From Neptunomonas concharum (GTDB lineage Bacteria > Pseudomonadota > Gammaproteobacteria > Pseudomonadales > Balneatricaceae): a DNA stretch of 64,000 nucleotides. The translations under genes and the position numbers were made by a program. Numbering within the stretch: the first letter of the stretch is position 1; each line of letters starts with the position of its first letter. Location of the stretch: contig NZ_CP043869.1 in NCBI RefSeq assembly GCF_008630635.1, positions 2,603,160-2,667,159 on the forward strand. Direction: 5' to 3'. The notes beneath the pieces are model-generated. The model saw only the letters and a list, made by a program, of their open reading frames with translations. It had not been told where the DNA came from and did no database searches. Positions 40,672-50,945 of this stretch are shown in pieces.

Positions 40672-42123
40672 ATGGAATGGGAAACAGTGATCGGGCTTGA
40701 AATTCACGCTCAGCTCGCAACAAACACTAAAATTTTCTCGGGTGCCAGTACCGCTTTTGGTGCAGAACCCAACACTCAAGCATGTGCAGTCGATTTAGCA
40801 CTACCGGGTACACTCCCTGTATTTAATGAAAGCGCGCTGCGCATGGCGGTAATGTTTGGTACCGCCATTGACGCAGAAATTGGGAAAGTATCTGTTTTTG
40901 ATCGTAAAAACTACTTTTACCCTGATCTACCGAAAGGCTATCAAACCAGCCAGCTTTTTTACCCTATTGTCGGCAAAGGGCATGTAGATATTGAACTTGC
41001 TGATGGCTCTACAAAGCGCATTGGTGTAACCCGCGCCCACCTAGAAGAAGATGCCGGCAAATCTCTTCACGAAGACTTTGCCAACATGACAGGGATCGAT
41101 CTTAACCGTGCAGGCACACCACTATTAGAAATCGTATCAGAACCTGATATGCGCTCTGCCGAAGAAGCCGTTGCATACGTTAAAAAGATACACTCGCTTG
41201 TGACCAACTTAGGTATTTGCGATGGCAACATGGCAGAAGGCTCCTTCCGATGCGACTGTAACGTTTCAGTTCGATACAAAGGAGAGGAGAAATTCGGGAA
41301 TCGTACAGAAACCAAAAACATCAACTCTTTCCGCTTTATCGAAAAAGCGATTAAAGGTGAAGTTGAACGCCAGATCGATATTCTTGAAGATGGCGGCAGC
41401 ATCACTCAAGAAACTCGCCTGTACGATGCGGATAAAGATGAAACGCGCTCCATGCGTAGCAAAGAGGAAGCTAATGACTACCGTTACTTCCCTTGCCCCG
41501 ACCTTCTACCCATTGTGATCGATGATGAGTATATCGATACAATCCGCCAATCGCTCCCAGAACTGCCGGATGCTCGCCAGGCACGCTTTATCGAAGCCTA
41601 CAGCCTGTCTGAATACGATGCTGGCGTTATTTCTGCTTACAAACCCATGTCCGACTTTTTCGAAACGGTTGTACAAGTATCAGGAGATGCCAAGCTATCC
41701 GCTAACTGGGTCATGGGCGAATTAGCTAAGCATCTCAATCAGAATGATACAGATATCAGCGTAAGCCCTGTCACGGCAGATCAGCTGGGTGGACTGCTAC
41801 TTCGCATTAAAGACAATACTATTTCGGGCAATATTGCTAAGAAAGTCTTTGAGACGATGTGGTCAGAGGGCGGAACCGCTGATGAAATCATCGAAGCCAA
41901 AGGACTGAAGCAAGTAACCGACAGCGGCGCTATCGAAAAGATCGTCGACGAAGTCATCGCTGCTAATCAGAAGCAGGTTGAACAATATATCGCGGCAGAG
42001 CCTGATAAACGCGGAAAAATGATCGGTTTCTTCATGGGGCAAGTAATGAAAGCCTCGGGTGGCAAAGCCAACCCTGGCCAAGTTCAAGGCGTAATGAAGA
42101 AAAAACTAGACTCGCTATGTTAA
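40672..42123 (+). CDS. gatB: Aspartyl/glutamyl-tRNA amidotransferase subunit B
   Basis: Kinase/amidotransferase subunit that activates the tRNA-bound carboxylate with ATP and recognises tRNA by its C-terminal YqeY-like tail. 483 residues; [30 protein letters not shown] and [13 protein letters not shown] are the family hallmarks. It is the last gene of gatCAB and is followed by a terminator. Confidence 0.97.
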   Translation: MEWETVIGLEIHAQLATNTKIFSGASTAFGAEPNTQACAVDLALPGTLPVFNESALRMAVMFGTAIDAEIGKVSVFDRKNYFYPDLPKGYQTSQLFYPIVGKGHVDIELADGSTKRIGVTRAHLEEDAGKSLHEDFANMTGIDLNRAGTPLLEIVSEPDMRSAEEAVAYVKKIHSLVTNLGICDGNMAEGSFRCDCNVSVRYKGEEKFGNRTETKNINSFRFIEKAIKGEVERQIDILEDGGSITQETRLYDADKDETRSMRSKEEANDYRYFPCPDLLPIVIDDEYIDTIRQSLPELPDARQARFIEAYSLSEYDAGVISAYKPMSDFFETVVQVSGDAKLSANWVMGELAKHLNQNDTDISVSPVTADQLGGLLLRIKDNTISGNIAKKVFETMWSEGGTADEIIEAKGLKQVTDSGAIEKIVDEVIAANQKQVEQYIAAEPDKRGKMIGFFMGQVMKASGGKANPGQVQGVMKKKLDSLC

Positions 42124-42148
42124 GCGCTTAGTTACCCCCCCCTACTCC

Positions 42149-42172
42149 AAGCCGGCACCTGTCGGCTTTTTT
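42149..42172 (+). terminator. Terminator of gatCAB
   Basis: AAGCCG (42149-42154) pairs with CGGCTT (42163-42168) around an 8-base loop, followed directly by a T run. Confidence 0.8.
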
Positions 42173-42337
42173 GTAGCATTTTAAAAACACTCAACAGCCT
42201 AAAGTAGATTTGGCCTATCGAAATACCAATATCACTGAAAGTTCAGCCGTGATTCACCAAATAAAGTGATAATAAAACACTTCTGAGTTAATCTAAAACT
42301 GCCTCTAATTCATACCACACTGTAGAAAAGGAAGTTC

Positions 42338-43336
42338 ATGAAATCTTACAAAGTGCTCTTTGTGGGCTCTCCCGGTTCGGGTAAAACGACCGCTATTCGT
42401 GCTATCAGTGAAGTGGATGTTGTAGACACAGATACTAAAGTGTCGGACTCTACTATTAAAAGAAAGCGTACCACCACGGTGGGTATGGATTACGGTAAAC
42501 TTACTTTAAGTGATGACGCAGTTTTGCACTTATATGGTACCCCCGGCCAAGAACGATTTAAGTTCATGTGGGACCTGATGGTAAGCGACTTAGCGAATGA
42601 TGCCTCAGCGCTTATCCTGCTGGTCGACAACACCCGTAACTACCCCTTTAAAGATATTGATTACTACCTGAGCGAGTTCTGGGATTACATCGTTAAACGA
42701 CATTTTGTGATTGCCGTTACCCGCTCTGATCTCCAAAACGAACCGACTGAAGCAGACTACCAACAGCAATTGAAGAACAAAGGGATTATTGCCCCTATCA
42801 TCTTTATTGATGCCCGGCAGTCTATTCAAGTCCTTGACCTCGTGTCATCTGCGTTAAGCCAAGAGACGCATAATATCAACTGGACAGAGGTTTCCCACCG
42901 GGTCGCAAAAACAGAGATCAGCAAACGCAATCCTGACCCTAACTCCCCCCAATTTGAGTGGATGAGAAAAACGCGGGACGTACCCAAGATATCGATTATC
43001 GAAGCGGCAACTCAAGTAAGAGGGATACTGGGCGCTACACATATTAATGCTCAGAAAGAGGTGACGGAAACGTCTGTTAACGAGAAAAAATATAATGATC
43101 TTTTCTGCTCACTCTCTAAAATAGCAGACACTGTCGAAGGTAAACTGCCAGAGACTGAATTAATTAAGAGTATCTCCTTATATGGCCCCTACCAAGACTC
43201 CATATCTGTTTTTCGAGAGCACGATCAGTCTTTAGGTCTAATCACAAAGCAAACAATGACTCATCAACAAATACGCCAGCAGGCCGATGACCTGCTACAG
43301 TGGAGCGACAATGTCAAAGATTCTAACGAAGCTTGA
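42338..43336 (+). CDS. Rab/MglA/CvnD-like small GTPase with C-terminal extension
   Basis: Encodes 332 residues. Residues about 1-180 form a Ras-like GTPase: P-loop GSPGSGKTT at 10-18, switch region TTVGMDYGKLTL, and the G3 motif YGTPGQERFKFMW, where GTPGQ resembles bacterial CvnD and MglA-type proteins. The G4 motif reads TRSD instead of NKxD, a departure that could loosen guanine specificity. Residues about 180-332 are a polar extension of unknown fold. The gene overlaps a second gene by 26 bases that appears to encode a Roadblock-fold partner, the usual companion of such GTPases. Likely a polarity, motility or signalling switch; its target is unknown. Confidence 0.82.
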   Translation: MKSYKVLFVGSPGSGKTTAIRAISEVDVVDTDTKVSDSTIKRKRTTTVGMDYGKLTLSDDAVLHLYGTPGQERFKFMWDLMVSDLANDASALILLVDNTRNYPFKDIDYYLSEFWDYIVKRHFVIAVTRSDLQNEPTEADYQQQLKNKGIIAPIIFIDARQSIQVLDLVSSALSQETHNINWTEVSHRVAKTEISKRNPDPNSPQFEWMRKTRDVPKISIIEAATQVRGILGATHINAQKEVTETSVNEKKYNDLFCSLSKIADTVEGKLPETELIKSISLYGPYQDSISVFREHDQSLGLITKQTMTHQQIRQQADDLLQWSDNVKDSNEA

Positions 43337-43661
43337 ATCCTTGGCAGGAACACAATGCAGTGTTCTTTACTCGCAAGGACAATCCGCTTTCTCTACGTTC
43401 CCGGTGGAGAAAAGCCGTTATGCAAAACTGGCTTACCAAGCTTTTCATCATATTTTCAAACATGCCCATCGTGTTAATACGAAATATGATGAAGCTCACC
43501 TTCAGATAGGAAACGAGCGTTATATTTGCTTTCAAGTAGCACAAGAGTGTTTTTATATCAGCTTACTACCGCCCAAGAGTGATATAAATAAGGCTCAAAA
43601 AGTGATTCGTGGTGCGCATAAAGTGCTCACGAAGCTACATAACTCGACCGCCCCAACATAA
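43311..43661 (+). CDS. Probable Roadblock/LC7-like partner of the GTPase
   Basis: Encodes 116 residues from the ATG at 43311, with GGAG five bases upstream. The secondary-structure pattern, helix (ILTKLESLAG), strands (CSVLYSQGQSAFSTFP), long helix (RYAKLAYQAFHHIFKHAH), strands (EAHLQIGNERYICFQVAQECFYISLLPP), helix, fits a Roadblock/LC7 domain, and such proteins (MglB, CvnB) are regulators of Ras-like GTPases encoded beside them. The call rests on pattern and neighbourhood, not on recognised family sequence. The start overlaps the GTPase gene by 26 bases, and the 3' end overlaps the convergent regulator gene by 35 bases. Confidence 0.55.
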   Translation: MSKILTKLESLAGTQCSVLYSQGQSAFSTFPVEKSRYAKLAYQAFHHIFKHAHRVNTKYDEAHLQIGNERYICFQVAQECFYISLLPPKSDINKAQKVIRGAHKVLTKLHNSTAPT

Positions 43662-44667
43662 CCGGCTCACTGTCAGGATTAGATTCTACATCCCGCTTAC
43701 GCTCTTCCCTTGGGGTAATTCCATAATGATTACGGTATGCAGTGCTAAAATAGGAAGCACTTGAAAAGCCACAAGCCAGCCCTACCTGCAGAATCGTTTT
43801 ATCACTCTGTCGTAATAGTTGCCGTGCCTGCTCAAGCCGTAAATCCAGATAATATTTAGAGGGTACGGTTTGCAGGTGCTTTTTAAACAGCCGCTCTAAA
43901 TGGCGTCGGGATACGCCTACATGATGCGCTAAATCATCAGTGGACAAAGGCTCCTCTATGTTCATCTCCATCAAGGTAACCGCCTCTATCAATTTAGGCT
44001 GGCTGGCTCCGATTCGTGCTTTCAAAGGGATTCTCTGCTGCTCTTCTGAAGTGCGCATCCGCTCATAGACAAACTGCTCTGAAATGGAGGCTGCCAAGTC
44101 CATCCCATGCTCTTTGCCAATCAAAAATAACATCATATCCATCGCCGCAGTGCCACCACTGCACGTGTAGCGATTACCGTCAATCTCAAATAAATTATTC
44201 GTCACTTGCGTATTGGGGAAATCTTCTTTGAGACTCGCTATATCCCACCAGTGAATAGTGGCCCGATAATTATTCAAGAGACCTGCACAGGCAAGTAGAT
44301 AAGACCCAGTACCTATGCCACCCAGTGCAATATTTGCGTGGCGCTGTTTTCTCAACCAACCAATGACTGCCTCGTTACCCGTACGTGCCACAGGGCTTGC
44401 ACCACAGACAAAAAGCGCATCTAAAGTCGGCATATCATTCAAACTGCAATCAACCAGTGTTTGCACACCAAAGCTACTCGCCACCGCTTCACCATCATGA
44501 CTGATCAGTAAGGTTTCATAGCACTCATCCCCCGTTACCCAATTAGCCATTCTTAAGGGCTCAATAGCGGATGAGAACGCAATCAACGAAAAGTTAGGTA
44601 GCAATAAAAAGCCGAATCTTTTGGGTCCGGTTTTTTTTTCTTCTATGGTCTGTTTAACCATTGCCAA
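43627..44667 (-). CDS. GlxA/ArgR-like AraC-family transcriptional regulator
   Basis: Encodes 346 residues: an N-terminal DJ-1/PfpI (amidase-like) domain (about 18-195; FGFLLLPNFSLIAFSSAIEPLRMAN) and a C-terminal AraC double helix-turn-helix (about 225-325; HHVGVSRRHLERLFKKHL and LACGFSSASYFSTAYRNHYG). This architecture is shared by ArgR, GbdR and CdhR of Pseudomonas. Because it is divergent from aruC and near the aru operon, an ArgR-type arginine regulator is the best guess; the N-terminus itself also resembles the betaine/carnitine regulators. The start may be TTG at 44667 (7 bases from AGAGGT) or ATG at 44661. Confidence 0.82.
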   Translation of the reverse strand: MAMVKQTIEEKKTGPKRFGFLLLPNFSLIAFSSAIEPLRMANWVTGDECYETLLISHDGEAVASSFGVQTLVDCSLNDMPTLDALFVCGASPVARTGNEAVIGWLRKQRHANIALGGIGTGSYLLACAGLLNNYRATIHWWDIASLKEDFPNTQVTNNLFEIDGNRYTCSGGTAAMDMMLFLIGKEHGMDLAASISEQFVYERMRTSEEQQRIPLKARIGASQPKLIEAVTLMEMNIEEPLSTDDLAHHVGVSRRHLERLFKKHLQTVPSKYYLDLRLEQARQLLRQSDKTILQVGLACGFSSASYFSTAYRNHYGITPREERKRDVESNPDSEPVMLGRSSYVAS

Positions 44668-44776
44668 GTGACAAACCTCTTAATATTCTTCTTATATCGG
44701 GTCGAGCGAAAGAATACTGATCTTTTTTAACCAATTCCTTAGCCTCACTTCTAAATGTCAGCTTAGCGCAACTTCG

Positions 44777-44818
44777 TGTCGCGCTACAGAAATTAGAGAC
44801 CTGTTTTCTAAAACGTTT
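44777..44818 (+). promoter_or_regulatory. Candidate ArgR-type operator before aruC
   Basis: TGTCGC at 44777-44782 is followed eight bases later by AA (44791-44792), matching the Pseudomonas ArgR half-site TGTCGC-N8-AA-N5. The next 21 bases keep AA at the right place but not TGTCGC, so only one half is strong. It lies in the 272-base gap between the regulator gene and aruC. Confidence 0.4.
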
Positions 44819-44927
44819 TTTAAAGATACTGAATAAACAGATTCAGACAGCGCTTTCTATAAGTAAATCGAAGCGTCTGTCACGGGCATGTGCGGACGCC
44901 CGCCATTAAGATCCGTATCAAGAATGA

Positions 44928-46163
<1,236 letters not shown>

Positions 46164-46175
46164 GCTAAATCACAC

Positions 46176-46217
46176 CCTGCCATACTCGTTATAGTATGGC
46201 AGGTTCCCCCTTTCTTT
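46176..46217 (+). terminator. Terminator of aruC
   Basis: CCTGCCATACT (46176-46186) pairs perfectly with AGTATGGCAGG (46193-46203) around CGTTAT, followed by a pyrimidine-rich stretch with T runs. Confidence 0.75.
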
Positions 46218-46324
46218 TCTCCTAAATCTAAATAAACACCGCTCTAATACCTATGTTGGCCTGAATTCTTTAATATCCTGCACTAAACTGACAGTTATAC
46301 ATTAGCTGAATTGATAGGGCTCTT

Positions 46325-47461
46325 ATGAGAATTTTCCAAAGCCAGTTTATAAATGGGCAATGGAGCCAAGTCCTCCCTTGCCAAAACGATGCCCAGTGGG
46401 TACTAATCTTCGGAGACAGAGAGCTAATACAATCAAGCACCATACAAGCACAACTCTCCTCTGCTTTCCCTTTTGCACAAACAGTAGGCTGTACCACCAG
46501 TGGCGAGATCTCGGATATCGAGATTTACGATAACACTTTAGTCCTCACCGCCATCTCATTTGAGAGCAGTTCAATCCAAGCTGTGAGTTGTAATATCAAC
46601 GCTTTTTCATCTAGCTTTGAGGCGGGTGTTCATCTTACTGATCAATTACCTAAAGAAAACCTCAAGCATTTATTTGTTCTCTCTGATGGCCAGCTTGTGA
46701 ATGGAACCGAGCTAGTCAATGGGATTACTCGCGATCTAGATACACACATTATGCTCAGCGGCGGAATGGCTGGAGATGCAGATCGTTTTGAAGAGACCTT
46801 GGTATGGCATAACAAGAAAGTCGAATCAGGCCTAATTGTTCTTATAGGCTTCTATGGAGAGCATTTAAATATTGGATACGGCTCTTTAGGAGGGTGGGAT
46901 ACGTTTGGCCCTGACAGACTCATTACCCGCTCCAAAGGCAATGTTTTATATGAAATGGATGACCAACCAGCCTTAGATCTCTATAAAAAATATTTAGCTG
47001 ATCATGCCTCAAAATTACCCGCATCAGCTTTGCGCTTCCCATTACGGGTTCGGAATATTGAGGATAATCAAAGCGTTGTAAGAACCATTCTTAGCGTCAA
47101 TGAGGAAGATAAAAGCATGACCTTTGCAGGAGATGTTCCTCAGGGGGCTTACGCTAGATTAATGATGGCTAATCTTGACCGCCTTATCGATGGTGCTCAA
47201 GGGGCTGCTCAAAAAGCGCTTCAATCCGCCAATCAAGAAGCAGAGTTTGCAATTCTTATCAGCTGTGTCGGGCGTCGCCTTGTTCTCCAGCAAAATACGG
47301 AAGCTGAGCTAGAAAGTGCAAAAGATGTCCTATCTGAGCGCTGCAAAATTACGGGCTTTTACTCTTATGGCGAAATTTCACCCATAGAGGGAGCAACTGT
47401 CTGCGGGCTACACAATCAGACCATGACAATTACAACCTTCTCAGAGTCCCAGCATGCATAA
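46325..47461 (+). CDS. FIST-domain sensory protein (NosP-like)
   Basis: Encodes 378 residues with an N-terminal FIST domain (about 30-215; AQTVGCTTSGEIS, LSGGMAGDADRFEETLVWHN) and a FIST_C domain (about 225-365; YARLMMANLDRLIDGA, GFYSYGEISP). No membrane helix. FIST proteins bind small molecules; the NosP subgroup binds haem, senses nitric oxide and is often encoded beside c-di-GMP enzymes or kinases. The middle region GFYGEHLNIGYGSLGGWDTFGP resembles NosP-type sequences. The gene overlaps the next by eight bases, so it probably controls that GGDEF-EAL enzyme. Haem binding is inferred. Confidence 0.85.
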   Translation: MRIFQSQFINGQWSQVLPCQNDAQWVLIFGDRELIQSSTIQAQLSSAFPFAQTVGCTTSGEISDIEIYDNTLVLTAISFESSSIQAVSCNINAFSSSFEAGVHLTDQLPKENLKHLFVLSDGQLVNGTELVNGITRDLDTHIMLSGGMAGDADRFEETLVWHNKKVESGLIVLIGFYGEHLNIGYGSLGGWDTFGPDRLITRSKGNVLYEMDDQPALDLYKKYLADHASKLPASALRFPLRVRNIEDNQSVVRTILSVNEEDKSMTFAGDVPQGAYARLMMANLDRLIDGAQGAAQKALQSANQEAEFAILISCVGRRLVLQQNTEAELESAKDVLSERCKITGFYSYGEISPIEGATVCGLHNQTMTITTFSESQHA

Positions 47462-49388
47462 GCTTTTACAACGGCAATTGAGGCGCCACCTAAAAGACGC
47501 GCTTCCTGCCGAGTCGCTCTCTGACTTCCTAAATGCTGTAGATGATGCTTATCAACAGTCGGATCAAGATCGCGCACTCATTGAAAGATCCTTAGAGCTC
47601 ACTTCACTTGAGCTGAATGAGCGCAATGCGTTGTTACGTGCTCAAATTAATGAGCTAGAAGACACGCATATTAAGCTTGAACAGTCCATCTCAACCCTTA
47701 GTGCTATTTTTGACTCCACAGGCGAGGCCATACTCTCATTCGATGCCCATGGAAAACTGATAAAATGTAATGACATGGCCTCATCTTTGTTATCCATCCC
47801 TATTTGCGAAGGTACTGATACTCTCCATAGCTTTCTAGTAAAAATTTACCGTTTGGTTGATAACCCCAGCACCATCATTCATGACCTGCAACATTTGAAA
47901 AGCACCCCAAAAAAACATTGCTTTGGAATACTTCATCTCAAAAACAACCAAATTTATGAATATCACTCCTCCCCGCAACTACAAGGAAACAACCTATTAG
48001 GTCGCGTATGGTGTTTTAGAAATATATCCGATGTGAAAAAAAATGAAGCACTACTGATCCACCAAGCTCACCATGATCAGTTAACCAACCTCCCCAATCG
48101 AACGCTTCTCGAAGATAGGCTTAAACACGCACTAAATCTGGCTGATGGCACCAATAAAAGCACGGCTATACTTTACATTGACTTAGATAACTTCAAGAAG
48201 GTCAATGACACCTCTGGGCACCAAGCTGGGGATCAACTACTCATTGAGGTAGCAAGCCGCACACAAAACTGCTTAAGAGAACAAGATACGCTAGCACGAG
48301 TCGGAGGGGATGAATTCATCATCCTGCTGGAAAACATCCAAAATAATACATTAGCTACCATTGTGAGCAACCGTATTATTCAGGCTCTAAAAGAACCATT
48401 CTTATTAGAAAATGAGCAATATTTTATCTCCTGTAGTATTGGCATCAGTTTATCACCACGGGATGGGACAACCTCTGAACTACTGCTCAAAAAAGCGGAT
48501 ATGGCGATGTACCACGCAAAATCCCAAGGCCGCTCCAATTTCCAACACTTTGATCCCGCATTGGAGCAGTTTGCGCTGCAATACCTATCCATAGAAAACA
48601 AACTAAGGGAAGCGCTTGAGCAGAGTCATTTAGAAATACACTTCCAGCCACAAGTCAATTTATCTAACCTCGAATTTAGTTCTGTCGAAGCACTTATTCG
48701 TTGGAAAGATGACAACGGGAAATACATTTCCCCGATGACGTTTATTCCTGTTGCCGAACAAGCAGGTTTAATCAATGAAATTAGTAACTGGGTATTCCAC
48801 CAAAGCTGCCAGCAAATTGTATACTGGCGAAGCCTAGGCCTTTCACCTGTTACGATCTCTATTAACTTATCGCCAAGGGAGCTGCTTGATACCCATTTGC
48901 CACAGCGTCTCCAGCATATACTCCAAGAGTATGGAATTTCAGGTGAGCACTTCGAGCTAGAAATTACCGAAACTATGTTTTTGGAAGATATAAAGTTTGT
49001 AAAGAAAGTACTATCACGTATCCGAGCACTCAACATCAGCATTGCTATTGATGATTTCGGAACCGGTTACTCCTCTCTGCGCTATCTACAACAGCTCCCG
49101 ATAGATACACTAAAAATTGATAAGTCGTTTGTTTTGCACTTAATGGATAATCCACAAGATGCAGCCATTGCTAACTCCATCATATCCTTAGGAAAAAACC
49201 TAGGTATCAAAGTCGTAGCAGAAGGCGTTGAAAACTTATCTACATCCTTATATCTTAAGGAACAAGGATGTGACCTTGCACAAGGTTTCTTTTATCATCG
49301 CCCAACGTGTGCTGAAAAAATAACTTCACTTTTACTCCATCAACATTCGGCAAATAACACTCATATACAAGGAATGCTTGCAGAATGA
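47454..49388 (+). CDS. PAS-GGDEF-EAL c-di-GMP enzyme
   Basis: Encodes 644 residues without membrane helices: an N-terminal helical region ending in a coiled coil (about 35-85), a PAS domain (about 85-195), GGDEF (about 205-365) and EAL (about 380-630). GGDEF at 284-288 is intact and preceded by REQD five residues earlier, matching the inhibitory RxxD site. The EAL motif is at 412-414, with NLSPRE, EITETMFLED, DDFGTGYSSL, KIDKSFV and EGVEN all present, so both synthase and phosphodiesterase activities look possible. Overlaps the FIST gene upstream (8 bases) and the pilin-like gene downstream (4 bases). Confidence 0.95.
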   Translation: MHKLLQRQLRRHLKDALPAESLSDFLNAVDDAYQQSDQDRALIERSLELTSLELNERNALLRAQINELEDTHIKLEQSISTLSAIFDSTGEAILSFDAHGKLIKCNDMASSLLSIPICEGTDTLHSFLVKIYRLVDNPSTIIHDLQHLKSTPKKHCFGILHLKNNQIYEYHSSPQLQGNNLLGRVWCFRNISDVKKNEALLIHQAHHDQLTNLPNRTLLEDRLKHALNLADGTNKSTAILYIDLDNFKKVNDTSGHQAGDQLLIEVASRTQNCLREQDTLARVGGDEFIILLENIQNNTLATIVSNRIIQALKEPFLLENEQYFISCSIGISLSPRDGTTSELLLKKADMAMYHAKSQGRSNFQHFDPALEQFALQYLSIENKLREALEQSHLEIHFQPQVNLSNLEFSSVEALIRWKDDNGKYISPMTFIPVAEQAGLINEISNWVFHQSCQQIVYWRSLGLSPVTISINLSPRELLDTHLPQRLQHILQEYGISGEHFELEITETMFLEDIKFVKKVLSRIRALNISIAIDDFGTGYSSLRYLQQLPIDTLKIDKSFVLHLMDNPQDAAIANSIISLGKNLGIKVVAEGVENLSTSLYLKEQGCDLAQGFFYHRPTCAEKITSLLLHQHSANNTHIQGMLAE

Positions 49389-49813
49389 GCTTACTCATCC
49401 GCTGGACTATGGTTGCCGTCATTATTTTGGGCGGGCTTCAATTATTCCAACTCAAAAGAACCGCGCACTACATTAACGCAAGCTTTGTCGCGGAAGGCTT
49501 AGCCAGTGCAACTCGCCTTAAAGTGATGGTCGCACAGCATTATTATATGCAAGGTGAGCTACCCTCCTCTCATGAAGAAGCCAATATACCTCCCCCTGAA
49601 TCATTCGCCACCAAAGCGCTAAAAAGTGCAACAATCATGGGTAAAGGGACAATCAAACTCTTATATAACGAGAAATCAGGCATCGATGGGGGAAGTATTT
49701 TACTGATACCCAACCAAGCGGACGCCATGACGGATCTGACTTGGCGCTGTGTCAGCTTTAGCTTTAAAGGTATCGAGAAAATAGCACCACAGTGCTCTTA
49801 TCAGGGTGAATAA
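49385..49813 (+). CDS. Orphan pilin-like protein without prepilin motif
   Basis: Encodes 142 residues: an N-terminal hydrophobic helix (about 6-22) continuing into an amphipathic helix, then a globular part ending in TWRCVSFSFKGIEKIAPQC. The late Trp-Arg-Cys122 and Pro-Gln-Cys137 pair copies the C-terminal disulfide loop of type IVa major pilins, and QHYYMQGELPSSHEEANIP matches the pilin alpha-beta loop region. There is no prepilin peptidase motif (Gly followed by Phe-x-x-x-Glu) at the N-terminus, so the helix is probably a plain membrane anchor. The start overlaps the GGDEF-EAL stop by ATGA. No pilus assembly genes are near. Confidence 0.7.
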   Translation: MSLLIRWTMVAVIILGGLQLFQLKRTAHYINASFVAEGLASATRLKVMVAQHYYMQGELPSSHEEANIPPPESFATKALKSATIMGKGTIKLLYNEKSGIDGGSILLIPNQADAMTDLTWRCVSFSFKGIEKIAPQCSYQGE

Positions 49814-49820
49814 CCCTCGC

Positions 49821-50765
49821 TTAAAAATGCCAGGCCAAAAAACGGCTTTGTTTTTGGCCTTGAGCCATATTTACCGTGCGTACTTGCACGGCGTTTATGT
49901 GTTTAAGCTGCTGACGCAACGGCGCAAGGTTTTCTTTTTTTGAGACCAGTGTTGTAAACCAGCCTACCTGTTGACTGTAGTTCTGACTTTCTTCGATCAT
50001 TCGCTGAATAAAAAGCCTCTCTCCACCTTCACACCATAACTCGTTACTTTGCCCACCAAAATTCAGAGTAGGCATCTGCCCCGCTATATCCTTAGCGGAT
50101 TGGCCTAGGTTCCGTAACTTTCGCTTTGTTCCCTTAGAAGCTTCTTTAGCCGATGTGTGAAATGGCGGGTTGCATAGTGTGAAATGGTAATAATCCTTAG
50201 CACCGATGACACCATCAAAAATATGACGGGCTTCAGCTTGCAGCTTAAACGCCAGATTTTTCTTCAGTGCAGGATTAGATTGGGCAATCAATGTAGCTGC
50301 TTTGATAGCAACACTATCTATATCCGTGCCGGTAAATGACCAACCATATTCAGAACAACCAATGATAGGATAGATACCGTTAGCCCCCGTCCCGATATCT
50401 AACCCCCTAACACCCCGCCCCGTTGGCACTATGCCTCCATGCGATTCCGCCAGTAGATCAGCCAGGTGATGGACATAATCAGACCGCCCAGGTATGGGTG
50501 GGCACAAATAACCTTCAGGTAAATCCCAAAAGTTAATGGCATATGCCTGCTTTAGCAGTGCTTGATTTAATAATTTAACAGCCACAGGATTGCTAAAATC
50601 AACCGAAGGGTTGCCGGAAGGCGCAATGACAAGCCATGCTTTCAAATCGGGTAACAGCTGACATAGAGCGTCAAAATCATATCCAAAACGATGCTTATTA
50701 CGAGGGTGTAACCCTTTCTTTACACGCTGACTCTCTTGCTTTTTATCTTTTCTCACATCAACCAT
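49821..50765 (-). CDS. rlmF: 23S rRNA m6A1618 methyltransferase
   Basis: Methylates N6 of A1618 in 23S rRNA using S-adenosylmethionine. The core is LHPRNKHRFGYDFDALCQLLP, SAM site GLDIGTGANGIYPIIG, and catalytic FTLCNPPFH. The ATG at 50765, eight bases after AGGTG, gives 314 residues (308 in Escherichia coli); the longer TTG start at 50795 is weaker. It stands alone on the minus strand between the FIST unit and the ast operon. Confidence 0.95.
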   Translation of the reverse strand: MVDVRKDKKQESQRVKKGLHPRNKHRFGYDFDALCQLLPDLKAWLVIAPSGNPSVDFSNPVAVKLLNQALLKQAYAINFWDLPEGYLCPPIPGRSDYVHHLADLLAESHGGIVPTGRGVRGLDIGTGANGIYPIIGCSEYGWSFTGTDIDSVAIKAATLIAQSNPALKKNLAFKLQAEARHIFDGVIGAKDYYHFTLCNPPFHTSAKEASKGTKRKLRNLGQSAKDIAGQMPTLNFGGQSNELWCEGGERLFIQRMIEESQNYSQQVGWFTTLVSKKENLAPLRQQLKHINAVQVRTVNMAQGQKQSRFLAWHF

Positions 50766-50945
50766 ACAACATTCACCTACCCACTGAGTAGGCAAGTGTA
50801 CTCCTTCATTTGCTTTGTAAACACTGTCATCTTCATTGGCTTAACATGCTCCTCAGGGCGCAATACTGAAAATCAGGTCGCATAGACGACAGAAACTTTT
50901 CTGATAGTCGCTAATAATGAGAAGATCAGAAAAAGGATTATGAAC

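Noticed and set aside
49833-49859. Hairpin GGCCAAAAAAC/GTTTTTGGCC after the pilin-like gene, considered as a terminator
   Set aside because: The T run is inside the stem rather than after it and the sequence codes for the rlmF C-terminus, so it does not fit a usual terminator.
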